From: Desulforapulum autotrophicum
GTDB taxonomy: Bacteria > Desulfobacterota > Desulfobacteria > Desulfobacterales > Desulfolunaceae
DNA length: 64,000 nt
Assembly (NCBI GenBank): GCA_020723285.1
Contig: DYJE01000004.1
Coordinates: 189,668 to 253,667 of the forward strand
Direction of reading: 5' to 3'
Each line of letters starts with the position of its first letter. Positions within the stretch are counted from its first letter, which is position 1. Positions 23,656 to 33,512 of this stretch are shown in pieces. The notes beneath the pieces were generated by a model. The model was given only the letters and a program-made list of their open reading frames with translations, was not told the origin of the DNA and did not search any database. The position numbers were made by a program, and so were the translations under genes.

Positions 23656-23970
23656 ATGAGCACGTTCGAAAAAGTCACCGTTGTCAAGAAAGCCAATGTT
23701 TACGCCAACGGCTCCGTTACTAGCCGCACCATCCTTTTTGCCGACGGATCGAAAAAGACCCTGGGCATCATGCTTCCCGGTGACTACACGTTCAACACGG
23801 CGGAAAAGGAAATCATGGAAATCCTGGACGGTGAACTGGAAGTGCTTCTGCCCGGCAATCCCGGATGGAAAACCTTTAAAGGCGGAGAGAGTTTCGAAGT
23901 CCCCGCAGGGGAGTCTTTCAGTCTGAAAATCAAGAAAATCACCGATTACTGCTGTTCGTACATGGCCTGA
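23656..23970 (+). CDS. ppnP: Pyrimidine/purine nucleoside phosphorylase PpnP
   Basis: A 104-aa single-cupin protein of the PpnP (YaiE, DUF1255) family, which splits nucleosides with phosphate to ribose 1-phosphate and free bases. Matching features: [16 protein letters not shown] near the start, [32 protein letters not shown] and the closing [17 protein letters not shown]. An ATG ten codons upstream (23626) is possible, but family alignment favours [10 protein letters not shown], which also has AAGGG nine bases upstream. A promoter candidate and a structured leader precede it. The caspase-like gene follows after 37 bp. Confidence 0.88.
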   Translation: MSTFEKVTVVKKANVYANGSVTSRTILFADGSKKTLGIMLPGDYTFNTAEKEIMEILDGELEVLLPGNPGWKTFKGGESFEVPAGESFSLKIKKITDYCCSYMA

Positions 23971-24007
23971 TTGATTAATGACCGAAACCGATGGAGTGAG
24001 GTGGGGG

Positions 24008-26161
24008 ATGCAGAGAAAAGAAATCCGGATGGCCCTGTTGCTTTTGCTGGTTCTGTCGTGGGGAATGAACGCCTCGGCCGAGCGGGCGCTCAAAATGACG
24101 AAAGAAGACGCCTATTCCGAGCAGCGGGTGGCCCTTGTCATCGGCAACAGTGATTATGCCAGCAGCCCTTTGAAAAATCCGGTGAACGACGCCACGGATA
24201 TGGCTAAAAAGCTGGAAAGTCTGGGGTTCAAGGTCAAACGGCTCCTGAACGCCAATCAGACGGACATGAAAAAAGCCATCCGGCAGTTCGGCGTGGATCT
24301 GAAAAAAGGCGGTGTGGGGCTTTTCTATTACGCCGGGCATGGCATGCAGGTCAAAGGCAACAACTACCTGATTCCCGTGGGGGTCGACATCGCGGAAGAA
24401 GATGAAGTGGAGGACCTGGCTGTGGATGCGAGCCTGATTCTCCGGAAAATGCAGAGTGCGGAAAACCGCCTGAACATCGTTCTTCTGGACGCCTGCCGAA
24501 ACAACCCCTTTGCCCGGAGTTTCAGAAGTGCGGAACGGGGGCTGGCCCAGATGGACGCCCCGTCGGGCACCATGATTTCCTATGCCACGGCTCCGGGCAT
24601 GACCGCCGCCGACGGTGACGGGCGCAACGGAGTGTTCACCAAAAACCTGCTGAAGGCTCTGGACAAAAGCGGAAGCATGGAACTGAGCCAGCTGATGAAA
24701 CAGGTGGGCAAGGGCGTCCAGGAAGAAACGAAAAAAGGTCAGATTCCCTGGGTGTCGTCGTCGGTGACCGGCGATTTCTATTTCATCAATGTCCACATCG
24801 ACAAATCCAAGGGTGACAACACCGTGGTGGTGGTCCCCACCAAACAGGCCACCATCGACGAGGAAGAGGAACTCTGGCTGGCCATCAAGAGTTCCAACAA
24901 GGTCGAGGATTTCAGGGACTACATCAAGCTTTACCCCGAAGGACGATTCAGGAAAGTCGCCGACATCAAGATTCGCCAGCTTACCGAGGAAACGAAGAAA
25001 CCCGAGCCTGAAAAACGCGACCGCATCCCGGTGACAAAGGACTCCGGCTCGTCCTCAAGCCTTCTTTCAGATTCCTTTGGCAGCAATGACAACAACTGGA
25101 AGCTCTGGCCCAACGGGGAGTACTACATCACCGACATCCGCAGCGGCGTGTTTGTCATGGAAACGAAAAACGAGCTGAACTCGGCGGAATTCATGGGTCG
25201 GGGCGTATCCCTGCCGGACAGTTACGAAATCGAGGTGGCCAGCACCTGGAAACGGGGAGTGGATGACAGGGCTTACGGCATCACCATCGGTTCGGAAGCC
25301 CAGAACCGCTACAATTTCGGCGTCAGCGGCAACGGCTGGTCGTTTGTCAGCGGGTACAAGGACAATCAGGTTATCGATCCGGCCCCCATGCCCTGGAAAT
25401 CAGGCACGGCCATCATCGGAGACGGTTACAAGCAGAACATGCTGAAAATCAAGGTCAAGGGTTCCACCTACGATTTTTTCGTGAACAATCTTTACGTAGG
25501 CACGGTCACCATTCCCATAGCCCGCGACCGCCTCCGGGTGGGTTTTTTTGTTGAAAACAAACAGCAGGTCTATTTCGATGATCTGAAAATCACAGGGGCT
25601 GGCGGTGGCGGAAACCTGATCTTTTCCGACAGTTTTACCGGAAACGACAACAGCTGGGCCATGTGGCCCAACGGGGACAACTACATCAACGCCATTGAGC
25701 GCGGCGTATACATGATGGAAACGAAAAACACCCTGAACTCCTCGGAATTCCCCGGAAAATTCACATCACTGCCCGAAAACTTCGACATTGAAGTGACCAC
25801 GACATGGAAAAAAGGGGTGGACAATTACGCCTACGGCCTCACCATGGGTACGGAAAGCCAGAACAGATATAACTTCGGCCTGAGCGGTAACGGCTGGTCC
25901 TATGTGAGCGGATATTCCAACAACCAGGTCATCGATCCCATGCCCATGGCCTGGACTTCGGGTACCTGCATCATCGGCAACGGTTCGACGTCCAACGTCA
26001 TTCAGGTGAAAGTCCGGGGAACCCGGTTCGAGTATTACATCAACAAGCTTTACGTGGGCACGGTGAATATCACCCTGCCCAGGGACCGCATGCGGTTTGG
26101 TTTTTTTGTTGAAAACATGCAGCAGGTTCATTTTGACGACCTGAAAGTCACGGCGTATTGA
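24008..26161 (+). CDS. Exported caspase-like protease with two C-terminal repeat domains
   Basis: A 717-aa protein with a signal peptide (cleavage near NASA, residue 24). Residues 38-270 form a peptidase C14 (metacaspase-like) domain with the His/Cys dyad in FYYAGHGMQ (His111) and LLDACRNNPF (Cys163). A short LWLAIKSSNKVEDFRDYIKLYPEG helical motif follows near 290. Residues about 352-530 and 537-717 are two closely similar copies of a beta-rich LamG/DUF1080-like domain, each starting DSFxxNDNxWxxWPNG and ending RxGFFVENxQQVxFDDLKxT. These probably bind glycan, peptide or lipid. An envelope or secreted role is likely; substrate unknown. GAGGTGG precedes ATG 24008. Confidence 0.85.
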   Translation: MQRKEIRMALLLLLVLSWGMNASAERALKMTKEDAYSEQRVALVIGNSDYASSPLKNPVNDATDMAKKLESLGFKVKRLLNANQTDMKKAIRQFGVDLKKGGVGLFYYAGHGMQVKGNNYLIPVGVDIAEEDEVEDLAVDASLILRKMQSAENRLNIVLLDACRNNPFARSFRSAERGLAQMDAPSGTMISYATAPGMTAADGDGRNGVFTKNLLKALDKSGSMELSQLMKQVGKGVQEETKKGQIPWVSSSVTGDFYFINVHIDKSKGDNTVVVVPTKQATIDEEEELWLAIKSSNKVEDFRDYIKLYPEGRFRKVADIKIRQLTEETKKPEPEKRDRIPVTKDSGSSSSLLSDSFGSNDNNWKLWPNGEYYITDIRSGVFVMETKNELNSAEFMGRGVSLPDSYEIEVASTWKRGVDDRAYGITIGSEAQNRYNFGVSGNGWSFVSGYKDNQVIDPAPMPWKSGTAIIGDGYKQNMLKIKVKGSTYDFFVNNLYVGTVTIPIARDRLRVGFFVENKQQVYFDDLKITGAGGGGNLIFSDSFTGNDNSWAMWPNGDNYINAIERGVYMMETKNTLNSSEFPGKFTSLPENFDIEVTTTWKKGVDNYAYGLTMGTESQNRYNFGLSGNGWSYVSGYSNNQVIDPMPMAWTSGTCIIGNGSTSNVIQVKVRGTRFEYYINKLYVGTVNITLPRDRMRFGFFVENMQQVHFDDLKVTAY

Positions 26162-26180
26162 GGGAAGAGGGGGTCTGCAA

Positions 26181-26399
26181 GTGAACAGGATCATCTTGGA
26201 ACAGGCCATTGAACAGGTGAAAAACGTGGTGGCTCCCGACATGAATCTCTGCGGGATCTGCCACAAAAACACGTTGGAATTTCCCGCAGAAACGGAACTG
26301 GACATCCTGGGGACCCCGACAGCCATCGGTTTTGCGGTGTGCCGGGCCTGTCACGACAACCTTCTCATCGCCATCGGCGAAATTTCCATGGAGTATTAG
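26181..26399 (+). CDS. Small two-CxxC zinc-ribbon-like protein
   Basis: A 72-aa protein starting at GTG, 19 bp after the caspase-like gene. NLCGICHKN (Cys24, Cys27) and AVCRACHDN (Cys54, Cys57) form a likely zinc ribbon or structural metal site; each pair is followed by His. No signal peptide. GGGAAGAGGGGG lies upstream as the ribosome site. Function not recognised. Confidence 0.6.
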   Translation: MNRIILEQAIEQVKNVVAPDMNLCGICHKNTLEFPAETELDILGTPTAIGFAVCRACHDNLLIAIGEISMEY

Positions 26400-26497
26400 G
26401 GGTCGCCGTTGCCCTGATCGGGACAACGGTGGTGCGGGATGCAAGAATGGATGAGCGTCGATTCATATTAACACCATGGTTGATCGACCCAAACATA

Positions 26498-27271
26498 TCA
26501 GTGCCTGTACGCCCCTTCCCGGGACTCTTTAAAATACCGGTCAAACTTGCCACTGATCTTTAATTGTTTCAATCCCTTGTTAAAGGCGGTCAAGAACTCC
26601 TGGCGGTGCGGTAGTTTCTTCGACACCACAATATGATTGCTGTAGATGTTGACGGGTGTGGGATGGGAGGTCATCAGTTTCCGCTCGTCCGCAGAGAAGC
26701 GTGTTTTCATCAGTTCATGCCCGACATCGCTTTCCACCACCACAAGATCAACCCTTCTGGCAAGCAGTTTTTTGAAGTTGGCCTCTTCATGGGCAATTCG
26801 CTCCACCGTGATCTGACCAGACTTTTCAGCCTTGTCAAAGGCTTCCCCGTAGTGATACCCCAACATCGCACCGATGCGCATCCCTTTCAGATCCTCCAGT
26901 GTTTTCCACTCAAGCGGTTTCTCTTTCAGATAAAAGAAAACCATGTGATGTTCGGTTATGGGATCGCTGAACTCCACATATTGAGCCCGTTCAGCTGACC
27001 ATGTCCAGATGGCTGATGCCTCACAGTCACCATTCTTGACATTCTCAAAGGCACGCTTCCAGGGGAACCAGGCATATTCCACCTTGATGTGCTCCAGTTT
27101 AAAGGCTTCTGTGACGATACGCGCTGCCACTCCATGATATTTCAGGGATTCAGACAGAAATGGCGGCCATTCTCCCACCGAAACCCGAATTTTATCCTGT
27201 GCCAGCACTCCCGCAGGAAAAATACATGACAAAACCATGGCAGTGATAAGAAGACAAGCGGATCGTTTCAT
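26498..27271 (-). CDS. Periplasmic solute-binding protein, family 3
   Basis: A 257-aa protein with a clear signal peptide (to VLAQ, residue 25) and the bacterial extracellular solute-binding family 3 fold: IRVSVGEWPPFLSESLKYHGVAARIVTEAF, followed by WFPWKRAFENVKNGDCEASAIWTWSAERAQYVEFSDPI and the GMRIGAMLGYHYGEAFDK hinge. It resembles the polar-amino-acid-binding group, but no ABC permease is adjacent. The sensor-kinase gene ends 37 bp upstream on the same strand, so the protein may be a ligand-presenting accessory of that kinase. The identity of the ligand cannot be told. Confidence 0.85.
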   Translation of the reverse strand: MKRSACLLITAMVLSCIFPAGVLAQDKIRVSVGEWPPFLSESLKYHGVAARIVTEAFKLEHIKVEYAWFPWKRAFENVKNGDCEASAIWTWSAERAQYVEFSDPITEHHMVFFYLKEKPLEWKTLEDLKGMRIGAMLGYHYGEAFDKAEKSGQITVERIAHEEANFKKLLARRVDLVVVESDVGHELMKTRFSADERKLMTSHPTPVNIYSNHIVVSKKLPHRQEFLTAFNKGLKQLKISGKFDRYFKESREGAYRH

Positions 27272-27308
27272 GGGTTTTTCTCCTTTTTTGGATGCAATCG
27301 TGTTGCCA

Positions 27309-29432
27309 TCATATATCTTTCCTGAACCGTTCCCCCGGAATGCTCACGATCACCGTGGTGCCTTCGCCGGGGCGGGAGTTGATCTTGATTTTTCCGCTCA
27401 TGAAGGCCACCCGCTGGTTCATGCTGTGGAGGCCCATGCGGCGCTCGGCCATGGCGGAGGACAGGCGGTTGTCCACATCGAAGCCTTTGCCGTTGTCCTG
27501 AATGCGGATGATGATGTCGGGCACCGAGGCCACGAACTTCACCACCACGTAGTCGGCTGCGGCGTGATTTTTCACGTTGTTCAGGGTTTCCTGGATCAGG
27601 CGGTAGATGTTGATTTCCGTGTCGGGGTCAAAGGTGATGGCCCCCATGCCCACGGGAAAAAAATCCACCCGGAGTCCGTGTTTTTCCGAAAAATCCTCGC
27701 AGTAGCGGCCCAGGGTCTTGATGAGGCCCAGCTGGTCCAGGCCCGGTGGACGCAGTTCATAGGACAGGTCGCGGACAAAGGTCAGAGATCGTTTGAGAAC
27801 CCCAGAAAAGTTTTTCATCTTGGTTTTAAGATCAGGGCCGATTCCCTTTGAGCCGTCGAAAAACGTTTCGCATGCGATCATCAGGGACGCCAGGTTCTGG
27901 GCCACATCGTCGTGAAGATCGCAGGCGATACGCTTCCGCTCTTTTTCCTGAATGTTCATCAGCTCCTGGGTGAGGATGCGGATATGTTCCTCGGCCAGTT
28001 TACGGTGGGAGATGTCCCGCATGATGCACAGGATTCCGGTGACGTCGCCATGGGTGACGATGGGCGTTCCGGACACCTCCACATAAAAAGGCGCTTTGTC
28101 TGCGGGCTTGTACAGAAATTCGCATTCAAGGGGGGTTCGGTGGGTCAAGAGCTCCAGCAGAAGCTCAACGGCTTTTTCGATGCCCGCCTCGTCGGCGATG
28201 AACTCGCTCACATGCATTCCCTTGGCGACTTCGGGGTAATAGCCGCCGAACTCGATGGACGCCGGACTGGTGTATTCGATGTACCCTTCGGGCGTGACGA
28301 TGAACACCACGTCCTTGAGTTCCTCGATGAGCATTTTGTAGCGTTCTTCACTTTCACGCCGGGCTTTTTCCGCCATGTGCCGGGCGGTGACGTCACTGAC
28401 GTCGATGACGATACGTCCATCGGGCCTGGAATCGTCTTTCATGAGCCAGGCGCTGATGGAAAGAAACAACAGCTTGCCGTCCCTGCCGAAGAACTGGATC
28501 TCCCGGTCCTTGACCATGCCCTGGGTGTATACGTCTTCGACAAGCCCCCGGACCCTTGAAGGGTATGGATAAAATCCGTCGTAAATCGACCGGCCGATGA
28601 TTTTTTCGCGCTTGATTCCCACCATGCGCTCCACCGAGGGGCTGATTTCGGTGATGACACCGTCTTTTTCGATTTCCAGATAGATGTTCCGGATACTTTC
28701 GAAAATCCGCCGGTATTTCCACTCGCTTTTTTCAAGGCTCTCACTGTAAAGGCTCAGTTCCCGGCGGGAATCTTCAAGTTCCCTGTTTTTCTGCACCAGA
28801 TCGTTCCGGGTGTTTTTTACGATGCCTGACGTGTAGCTGGTGATCACGGCGATGCCGAACAGGGTCGACGCCACCATGAGAAGAATCCAGATCTGGTAAA
28901 CCAGGCTGAGCTGGGGAAAAAGGTCCAGGTTCTGGTGGGGAAGGTAACCGGCGTATTCGGCAAGAACCATGGCCGCAAAGGCACCGGCGGACGTTCCGGC
29001 AAGAATATAGGGATAGCGTTTGGGCGCGATGACCCCCACATAGGAAATCATGGCGGCGTAGATCGGGACAAGGTACGACGCCCGGATGCCTCCCAGAAAA
29101 TAGATCACCCCGGTGTAGCCGATGATTTCCACAAGATTGATGAGAAACGAGGCGAGGTCGAAAAGGCGGCGGTTCCTGACGGACTCGATGACGAAAAGGG
29201 CGGGGAAATTCATCAGGATGACGAAGAGTCCGCTGAGCACCCCTCCGGCACAGGATTCGTAGGAGACACAGCTGCTCATGTAGAGGGCAAGGCCGAAGAT
29301 CACCATGACCAAGCCGCCGGCCGAACGCACCACGGCACCCTGCAGGTGGATCTTGATGTATTTTTCTCTGTCTTCGAGAGTCAGACGGTTTCTTCGCCGG
29401 ACCGGACTCTCAAACGTTTCTTCGGATTTCAC
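27309..29432 (-). CDS. Membrane PAS sensor histidine kinase, NarX/DegS (HisKA_3) type
   Basis: A 707-aa kinase. Residues about 36-205 contain five or six membrane helices, a coiled linker follows (about 210-240), then two PAS domains (about 238-350 and 364-480). The dimerisation/phosphoacceptor helix is KERKRIACDLHDDVAQNLASLM, with His507, and the ATPase domain ends with IQDNGKGFDVDN and MGLHSMNQRVAFMSGKI. This type usually phosphorylates a NarL-like regulator; none lies in the window, so the partner is elsewhere. The binding-protein gene follows 37 bp downstream and may be co-transcribed. Confidence 0.9.
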   Translation of the reverse strand: MKSEETFESPVRRRNRLTLEDREKYIKIHLQGAVVRSAGGLVMVIFGLALYMSSCVSYESCAGGVLSGLFVILMNFPALFVIESVRNRRLFDLASFLINLVEIIGYTGVIYFLGGIRASYLVPIYAAMISYVGVIAPKRYPYILAGTSAGAFAAMVLAEYAGYLPHQNLDLFPQLSLVYQIWILLMVASTLFGIAVITSYTSGIVKNTRNDLVQKNRELEDSRRELSLYSESLEKSEWKYRRIFESIRNIYLEIEKDGVITEISPSVERMVGIKREKIIGRSIYDGFYPYPSRVRGLVEDVYTQGMVKDREIQFFGRDGKLLFLSISAWLMKDDSRPDGRIVIDVSDVTARHMAEKARRESEERYKMLIEELKDVVFIVTPEGYIEYTSPASIEFGGYYPEVAKGMHVSEFIADEAGIEKAVELLLELLTHRTPLECEFLYKPADKAPFYVEVSGTPIVTHGDVTGILCIMRDISHRKLAEEHIRILTQELMNIQEKERKRIACDLHDDVAQNLASLMIACETFFDGSKGIGPDLKTKMKNFSGVLKRSLTFVRDLSYELRPPGLDQLGLIKTLGRYCEDFSEKHGLRVDFFPVGMGAITFDPDTEINIYRLIQETLNNVKNHAAADYVVVKFVASVPDIIIRIQDNGKGFDVDNRLSSAMAERRMGLHSMNQRVAFMSGKIKINSRPGEGTTVIVSIPGERFRKDI

Positions 29433-29825
29433 GTGCTGCCCCAGTCCATCATTCGGTCATTCAATCAAATAAACATGAGTCGGAAATGTCAAACGTCCGG
29501 ATGTCCAGGGTCTGATCGCCAGGGTGACTCGCTGATTATATTCGGGTTTTATAAGGGTCATTAAGGATTCACGTCGAACACGCGCTACAAAACACCATAT
29601 AAATTCGCCCTACTCCTTATGTGATGATCTCCGGTTTGTCAATTGGAAAATGCCCGTGCGTTCAATAATAGTATCCATCTGATATAACATGAAAAATTCC
29701 TGAAAATCCTGGCGCTTTACAACCTGTGGACAGCATGTTATGAATCAGCGTTTTTCGTGTGGCGGGCCACCACCCTCCGTATCATTTATCGTAAAACCCC
29801 TAAGGCATCTTGAAGGTTTTTTCCC
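29433..29825. other. Divergent intergenic region between sensor kinase and smc
   Basis: 393 bp with AT-rich DNA from about 29460 to 29720. It must contain promoters in both directions, but I found no -35/-10 pair with good spacing, no palindrome of note and no small gene. Confidence 0.4.
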
Positions 29826-32800
29826 ATGCGGCTGCTCAGGCTGGACATCACAGGGTTCAAGTCGTTCCAGAACAGGACCACCCTGGTTTTTCCAAGGGGG
29901 ATCACCGCCGTGGTGGGGCCGAACGGTTGCGGAAAAAGCAATATTGTGGACGCGCTGCGATGGGTCATGGGTGAACAGAGCGCGAAACAGCTCCGGGGAA
30001 AGTCCATGGAGGACCTGATTTTCGCAGGAGCCGACGGAAAACAGCCCCTCAACATGGCCGAGGTGTCCCTCCTGATCGACAACAGCGAACAGGCGGCGGG
30101 TGATACAAGTGCTCCCATGGCCGCCTACACGGAAATCATGGTCACCCGAAGGATCTACAGATCCGGTGAAAGCGTGTACATGATCAACCGCCAGGCCTGC
30201 CGCCTGAAAGACATCCACAATCTTTTCCTTGGAAGCGGCACAGGCCGGAATTCCTTTGCGGTGATCCAGCAGGGCAACATCGGGGCGCTCACCGATGCCA
30301 GCCCCGAAGAACGGCGCTATTTCATCGAAGACGCGGCGGATATCACCAAATACAAAGAACGGAAAAAAGAGACCCTCGCCCGGATCAAAACCACCCGGGA
30401 AAACCTGATCCGCATCGCTGACATCATGACCGAGCTGAAAAAACGCATCGGAACCCTGGAACGCCAGGCCGCCAAAGCCAAAAAATTCAAGGAATACAAA
30501 AGCCGGGTGAAAACCCTGGAGATTTCCATCGCCCTCTGGCATTTCGAAAGCTTGAGCCGGAATATCCGTGAAAAGACAGAAAGCTACCAAAGAACCGAAG
30601 GGAGCCTGAAACGGCTGGACAGCGCCATCACGGACATCACGATCCTTGAAACCGGCATCCGGCAGCGGCTTTCCGATCAGAAGCAGGCCCTTTCCAGTCT
30701 GACACAGGCCCGTTACGACGTTCAGCGGGATCTGGACAGAACGGAAAACAGCCTCGACCACCTCGGTCGGGAAATCCGCCGACTGGTCCGCGAAATCCGG
30801 GAAAGCCGGGAAAAACGGCGTGAGGTGGGGGACAGGAATCAGGCGCTGGCCCTTGAAATCGAAACGGAGCGAACGGCCCAGGCGGACGTGGATGCCCGAA
30901 TCACGGCCCGTGAAACAAAGATCGCGGACTACGAAAAACGGCTTGAAACCGGCAAACAGCTGCGCAAGGACCTGGAAATCCGGAGAAAGGAACTGAATCA
31001 GGCCCATATGGAACTGACAAGCCGGGAAGCCCGGCATGTCAGCCTCCTTTCCGCCGACGAACAGCGGAAAAGCGCACTGAAAAGGCGTCTCAGGCTTCTT
31101 GACGAAGAACTGCTGATCGCGGAAAAAGAGCGGGGACAGGCTCTTTTGGCCCGAGACAGAATCAGCCGGGAAGCCGGGGAAAGCCTGGAGTACTTGGGTG
31201 AACTGGCCGGGGAAAAAGCGGCGGTCAACGCTCAGCTTGCCCTGGAAAAAGACGAGCGGGACAGGCTCAGGACCACACTTCGGGGTCTTGACATCGAGCT
31301 CAGCGGCCACCGTTCCCGATACGAAACCCTGAAGGCCATGGATGATCAGTTCGGCTGGTATGACAGCGGAGTCAAGGCCCTGATGAACCGCATGAAAAAA
31401 AGCGGTGACACACGGATCAAGGGGATTCTGGCGGACATCCTCCGGCCGGAAAAAGGCTATGAGAAAGCCCTTGAAGCCTGTCTTGGAGAGGTGCTCCAGT
31501 ATCTGGTGGTGGACACGTCCGAGCAGGCGGAAGAGCTGATCAAAGACCTTGTCCGGCACAATGACGGGACCTGCGGTTTCATCGCCATGGATGCGGTGAC
31601 CGCCGATGGGGAAAATGATGATGCCGGGATTCCGCCCCTGCTTTTATCCCACGTGTCCTCTTCCCCGGAACACAGGGACCTGCTCCGGTTTGTCGTTGGC
31701 GGCACACATGTGACCGAGGATCTGGCCACGGCCATCCGGCTCAGAAAATCGACGCACCCCGGCGTTCCCATGGTGACGGTTCAGGGAGAGCGGATCACCG
31801 GCAAGGGATTGATCACCGGTGGCGGAAAATCCGGCAACCCCACGATTTTCGACAGAAAGAACGAACTGGACGAAACCCGTCAGGCGGTTGCCGTCATCGA
31901 AGACCGAAAGAGCAGCCTGGCGGCCCGGCTTGAAGACACGGAAAACAGGGTCCGGGAACGGGTTCAAAAAGAAAACCATCTGGCTGCCCAGCTGGCCCAG
32001 GGCGAAAAAGAGAAAAACAGACTGGACAAGGAGCTGTTCATGTCCGCTGAAACCCTTCGCCAGTCCGAGAAAAAAACCGACGTCCTCACTCTTGAAAAAG
32101 AACGGCTGATGGGAGACGAAGAGGATCTGGACAGCGGCATGGCGCGCCATGCCACCGCCCTTGCGGATATCCGGCAGCGTCTCAAAACCAGCGGGGAGGA
32201 CATCCAATCCCTGGCGGACCGGCTATCTGGCGACGCCGAGGACCTGGACCGCGAGTCGGCCGCCCTGGTGGATCTCAAAACGGAACTGGCCCGCCTGAAA
32301 GCAGAAAGGGACAACCACCGAAACGGCCTTCTCCGTCTTGAGCGCTTTCTGGACGAAGGCCGTCAGCGGCGGGAACGGCTGGACATGGAATCCACGGAGA
32401 GAAAAAAACGGATATCCGGCCATTCCGGCGACAGGAACCATGAACGGAACCGGCGAAAAGACCTGGAAGAGCGGCTGGCGGGCCTTGTGGAACAGGCTGC
32501 CGCCCTCAAGGCCGGGGTTTCATCCGTGGAAGCCGAAGTCAAGGACCGGGAGGAAGAACGACGAGGTCTTGAAAAGAGGCGGAACGAGGAAACCGAGACC
32601 CTGCGGGTTCTTGACCTTGAGCTGTCCCAGCTTCGGATCAGGCGGGAGAACATCACGGCGAGGATCGAGGAAAAATACCACCACCAGCTCAACCAGTACA
32701 AACTGGAATTCGCGGAAAACGAACATGACCGCATCGACGTGGCGGATCTCAACATTCCCTTTCTTGAAACGGAACTTTCGGATCTCAACGTCCGCATCGC

Positions 32801-33458
32801 CCAGCTCGGCGACGTGAACCTGTCGTCCATCGCCGAATACGACGAGGTGAAAGAACGCTACGATTTCATGCAGTCCCAGGCCGGAGACCTTGAAAAATCC
32901 CTTGGAGACCTCGAAGCCATCATCGGGAAGATCAACGACGTTTCACGGGACAGGTTCCTTGCAACCTTTCACGCCATCAACGAAAAACTGGCCGCCCTTT
33001 TTCCCAGGCTGTTCGAGGGCGGCAGCGCAGGGATGGTTCTCACCGACCCGTCCAGTCCCCTTGAAACAGGTGTGGAACTGATGATCCAGCCGCCGGGCAA
33101 GAAACTCACACGGCTTTCCCTGCTTTCCGGCGGTGAAAAAGCCCTGTCCGCCATTGCCTTCGTGTTTTCCGTGTTCCTGATCAAACCCGCGTCCTTCTGC
33201 ATCATGGACGAGATCGACGCGCCCCTTGACGACGCCAATGTCACCCGGTTCAACACCCTGGTGAAACACATCGGCCAGGAATCCCAGATCCTGGTCATCA
33301 CCCACAACAAAGTCACCATGGAATTCGCCGACATTCTGTTCGGCGTCACCATGGAAAAACGGGGCGTGTCCAAAATCGTCTCCGTGAGCCTCACCGACGC
33401 CGGTGAAATCGAGCCGGGCCGTGCGGCCGAGGTCTTGTCCCTTGATTCGCAGGAATGA
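29826..33458 (+). CDS. smc: Chromosome segregation ATPase SMC
   Basis: A 1210-aa SMC protein, normal full length. Walker A is GPNGCGKSNI (residues 31-40). Two long coiled coils (about 170-500 and 670-1000) flank a hinge (around 520-660, GYEKALEACLGEVLQYLVVDTSEQ). The ABC signature is LLSGGEKALSAIAF near 1099 and Walker B is FCIMDEIDAPLDD near 1122. It condenses and segregates the chromosome with ScpA/ScpB, which are not in the window. Long antisense open frames across the gene are codon-bias shadows. Confidence 0.97.
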   Translation: MRLLRLDITGFKSFQNRTTLVFPRGITAVVGPNGCGKSNIVDALRWVMGEQSAKQLRGKSMEDLIFAGADGKQPLNMAEVSLLIDNSEQAAGDTSAPMAAYTEIMVTRRIYRSGESVYMINRQACRLKDIHNLFLGSGTGRNSFAVIQQGNIGALTDASPEERRYFIEDAADITKYKERKKETLARIKTTRENLIRIADIMTELKKRIGTLERQAAKAKKFKEYKSRVKTLEISIALWHFESLSRNIREKTESYQRTEGSLKRLDSAITDITILETGIRQRLSDQKQALSSLTQARYDVQRDLDRTENSLDHLGREIRRLVREIRESREKRREVGDRNQALALEIETERTAQADVDARITARETKIADYEKRLETGKQLRKDLEIRRKELNQAHMELTSREARHVSLLSADEQRKSALKRRLRLLDEELLIAEKERGQALLARDRISREAGESLEYLGELAGEKAAVNAQLALEKDERDRLRTTLRGLDIELSGHRSRYETLKAMDDQFGWYDSGVKALMNRMKKSGDTRIKGILADILRPEKGYEKALEACLGEVLQYLVVDTSEQAEELIKDLVRHNDGTCGFIAMDAVTADGENDDAGIPPLLLSHVSSSPEHRDLLRFVVGGTHVTEDLATAIRLRKSTHPGVPMVTVQGERITGKGLITGGGKSGNPTIFDRKNELDETRQAVAVIEDRKSSLAARLEDTENRVRERVQKENHLAAQLAQGEKEKNRLDKELFMSAETLRQSEKKTDVLTLEKERLMGDEEDLDSGMARHATALADIRQRLKTSGEDIQSLADRLSGDAEDLDRESAALVDLKTELARLKAERDNHRNGLLRLERFLDEGRQRRERLDMESTERKKRISGHSGDRNHERNRRKDLEERLAGLVEQAAALKAGVSSVEAEVKDREEERRGLEKRRNEETETLRVLDLELSQLRIRRENITARIEEKYHHQLNQYKLEFAENEHDRIDVADLNIPFLETELSDLNVRIAQLGDVNLSSIAEYDEVKERYDFMQSQAGDLEKSLGDLEAIIGKINDVSRDRFLATFHAINEKLAALFPRLFEGGSAGMVLTDPSSPLETGVELMIQPPGKKLTRLSLLSGGEKALSAIAFVFSVFLIKPASFCIMDEIDAPLDDANVTRFNTLVKHIGQESQILVITHNKVTMEFADILFGVTMEKRGVSKIVSVSLTDAGEIEPGRAAEVLSLDSQE

Positions 33459-33512
33459 AAAGGGTATGGAAGTGAAACAGAAACGATCATCAACCCCATT
33501 TTCGAGGTTACC

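Noticed and set aside
29745-31559. 604-codon antisense frame across smc (and similar long antisense frames elsewhere)
   Set aside because: Mirror of GC-rich codon use in a certain gene; no domain or ribosome site.
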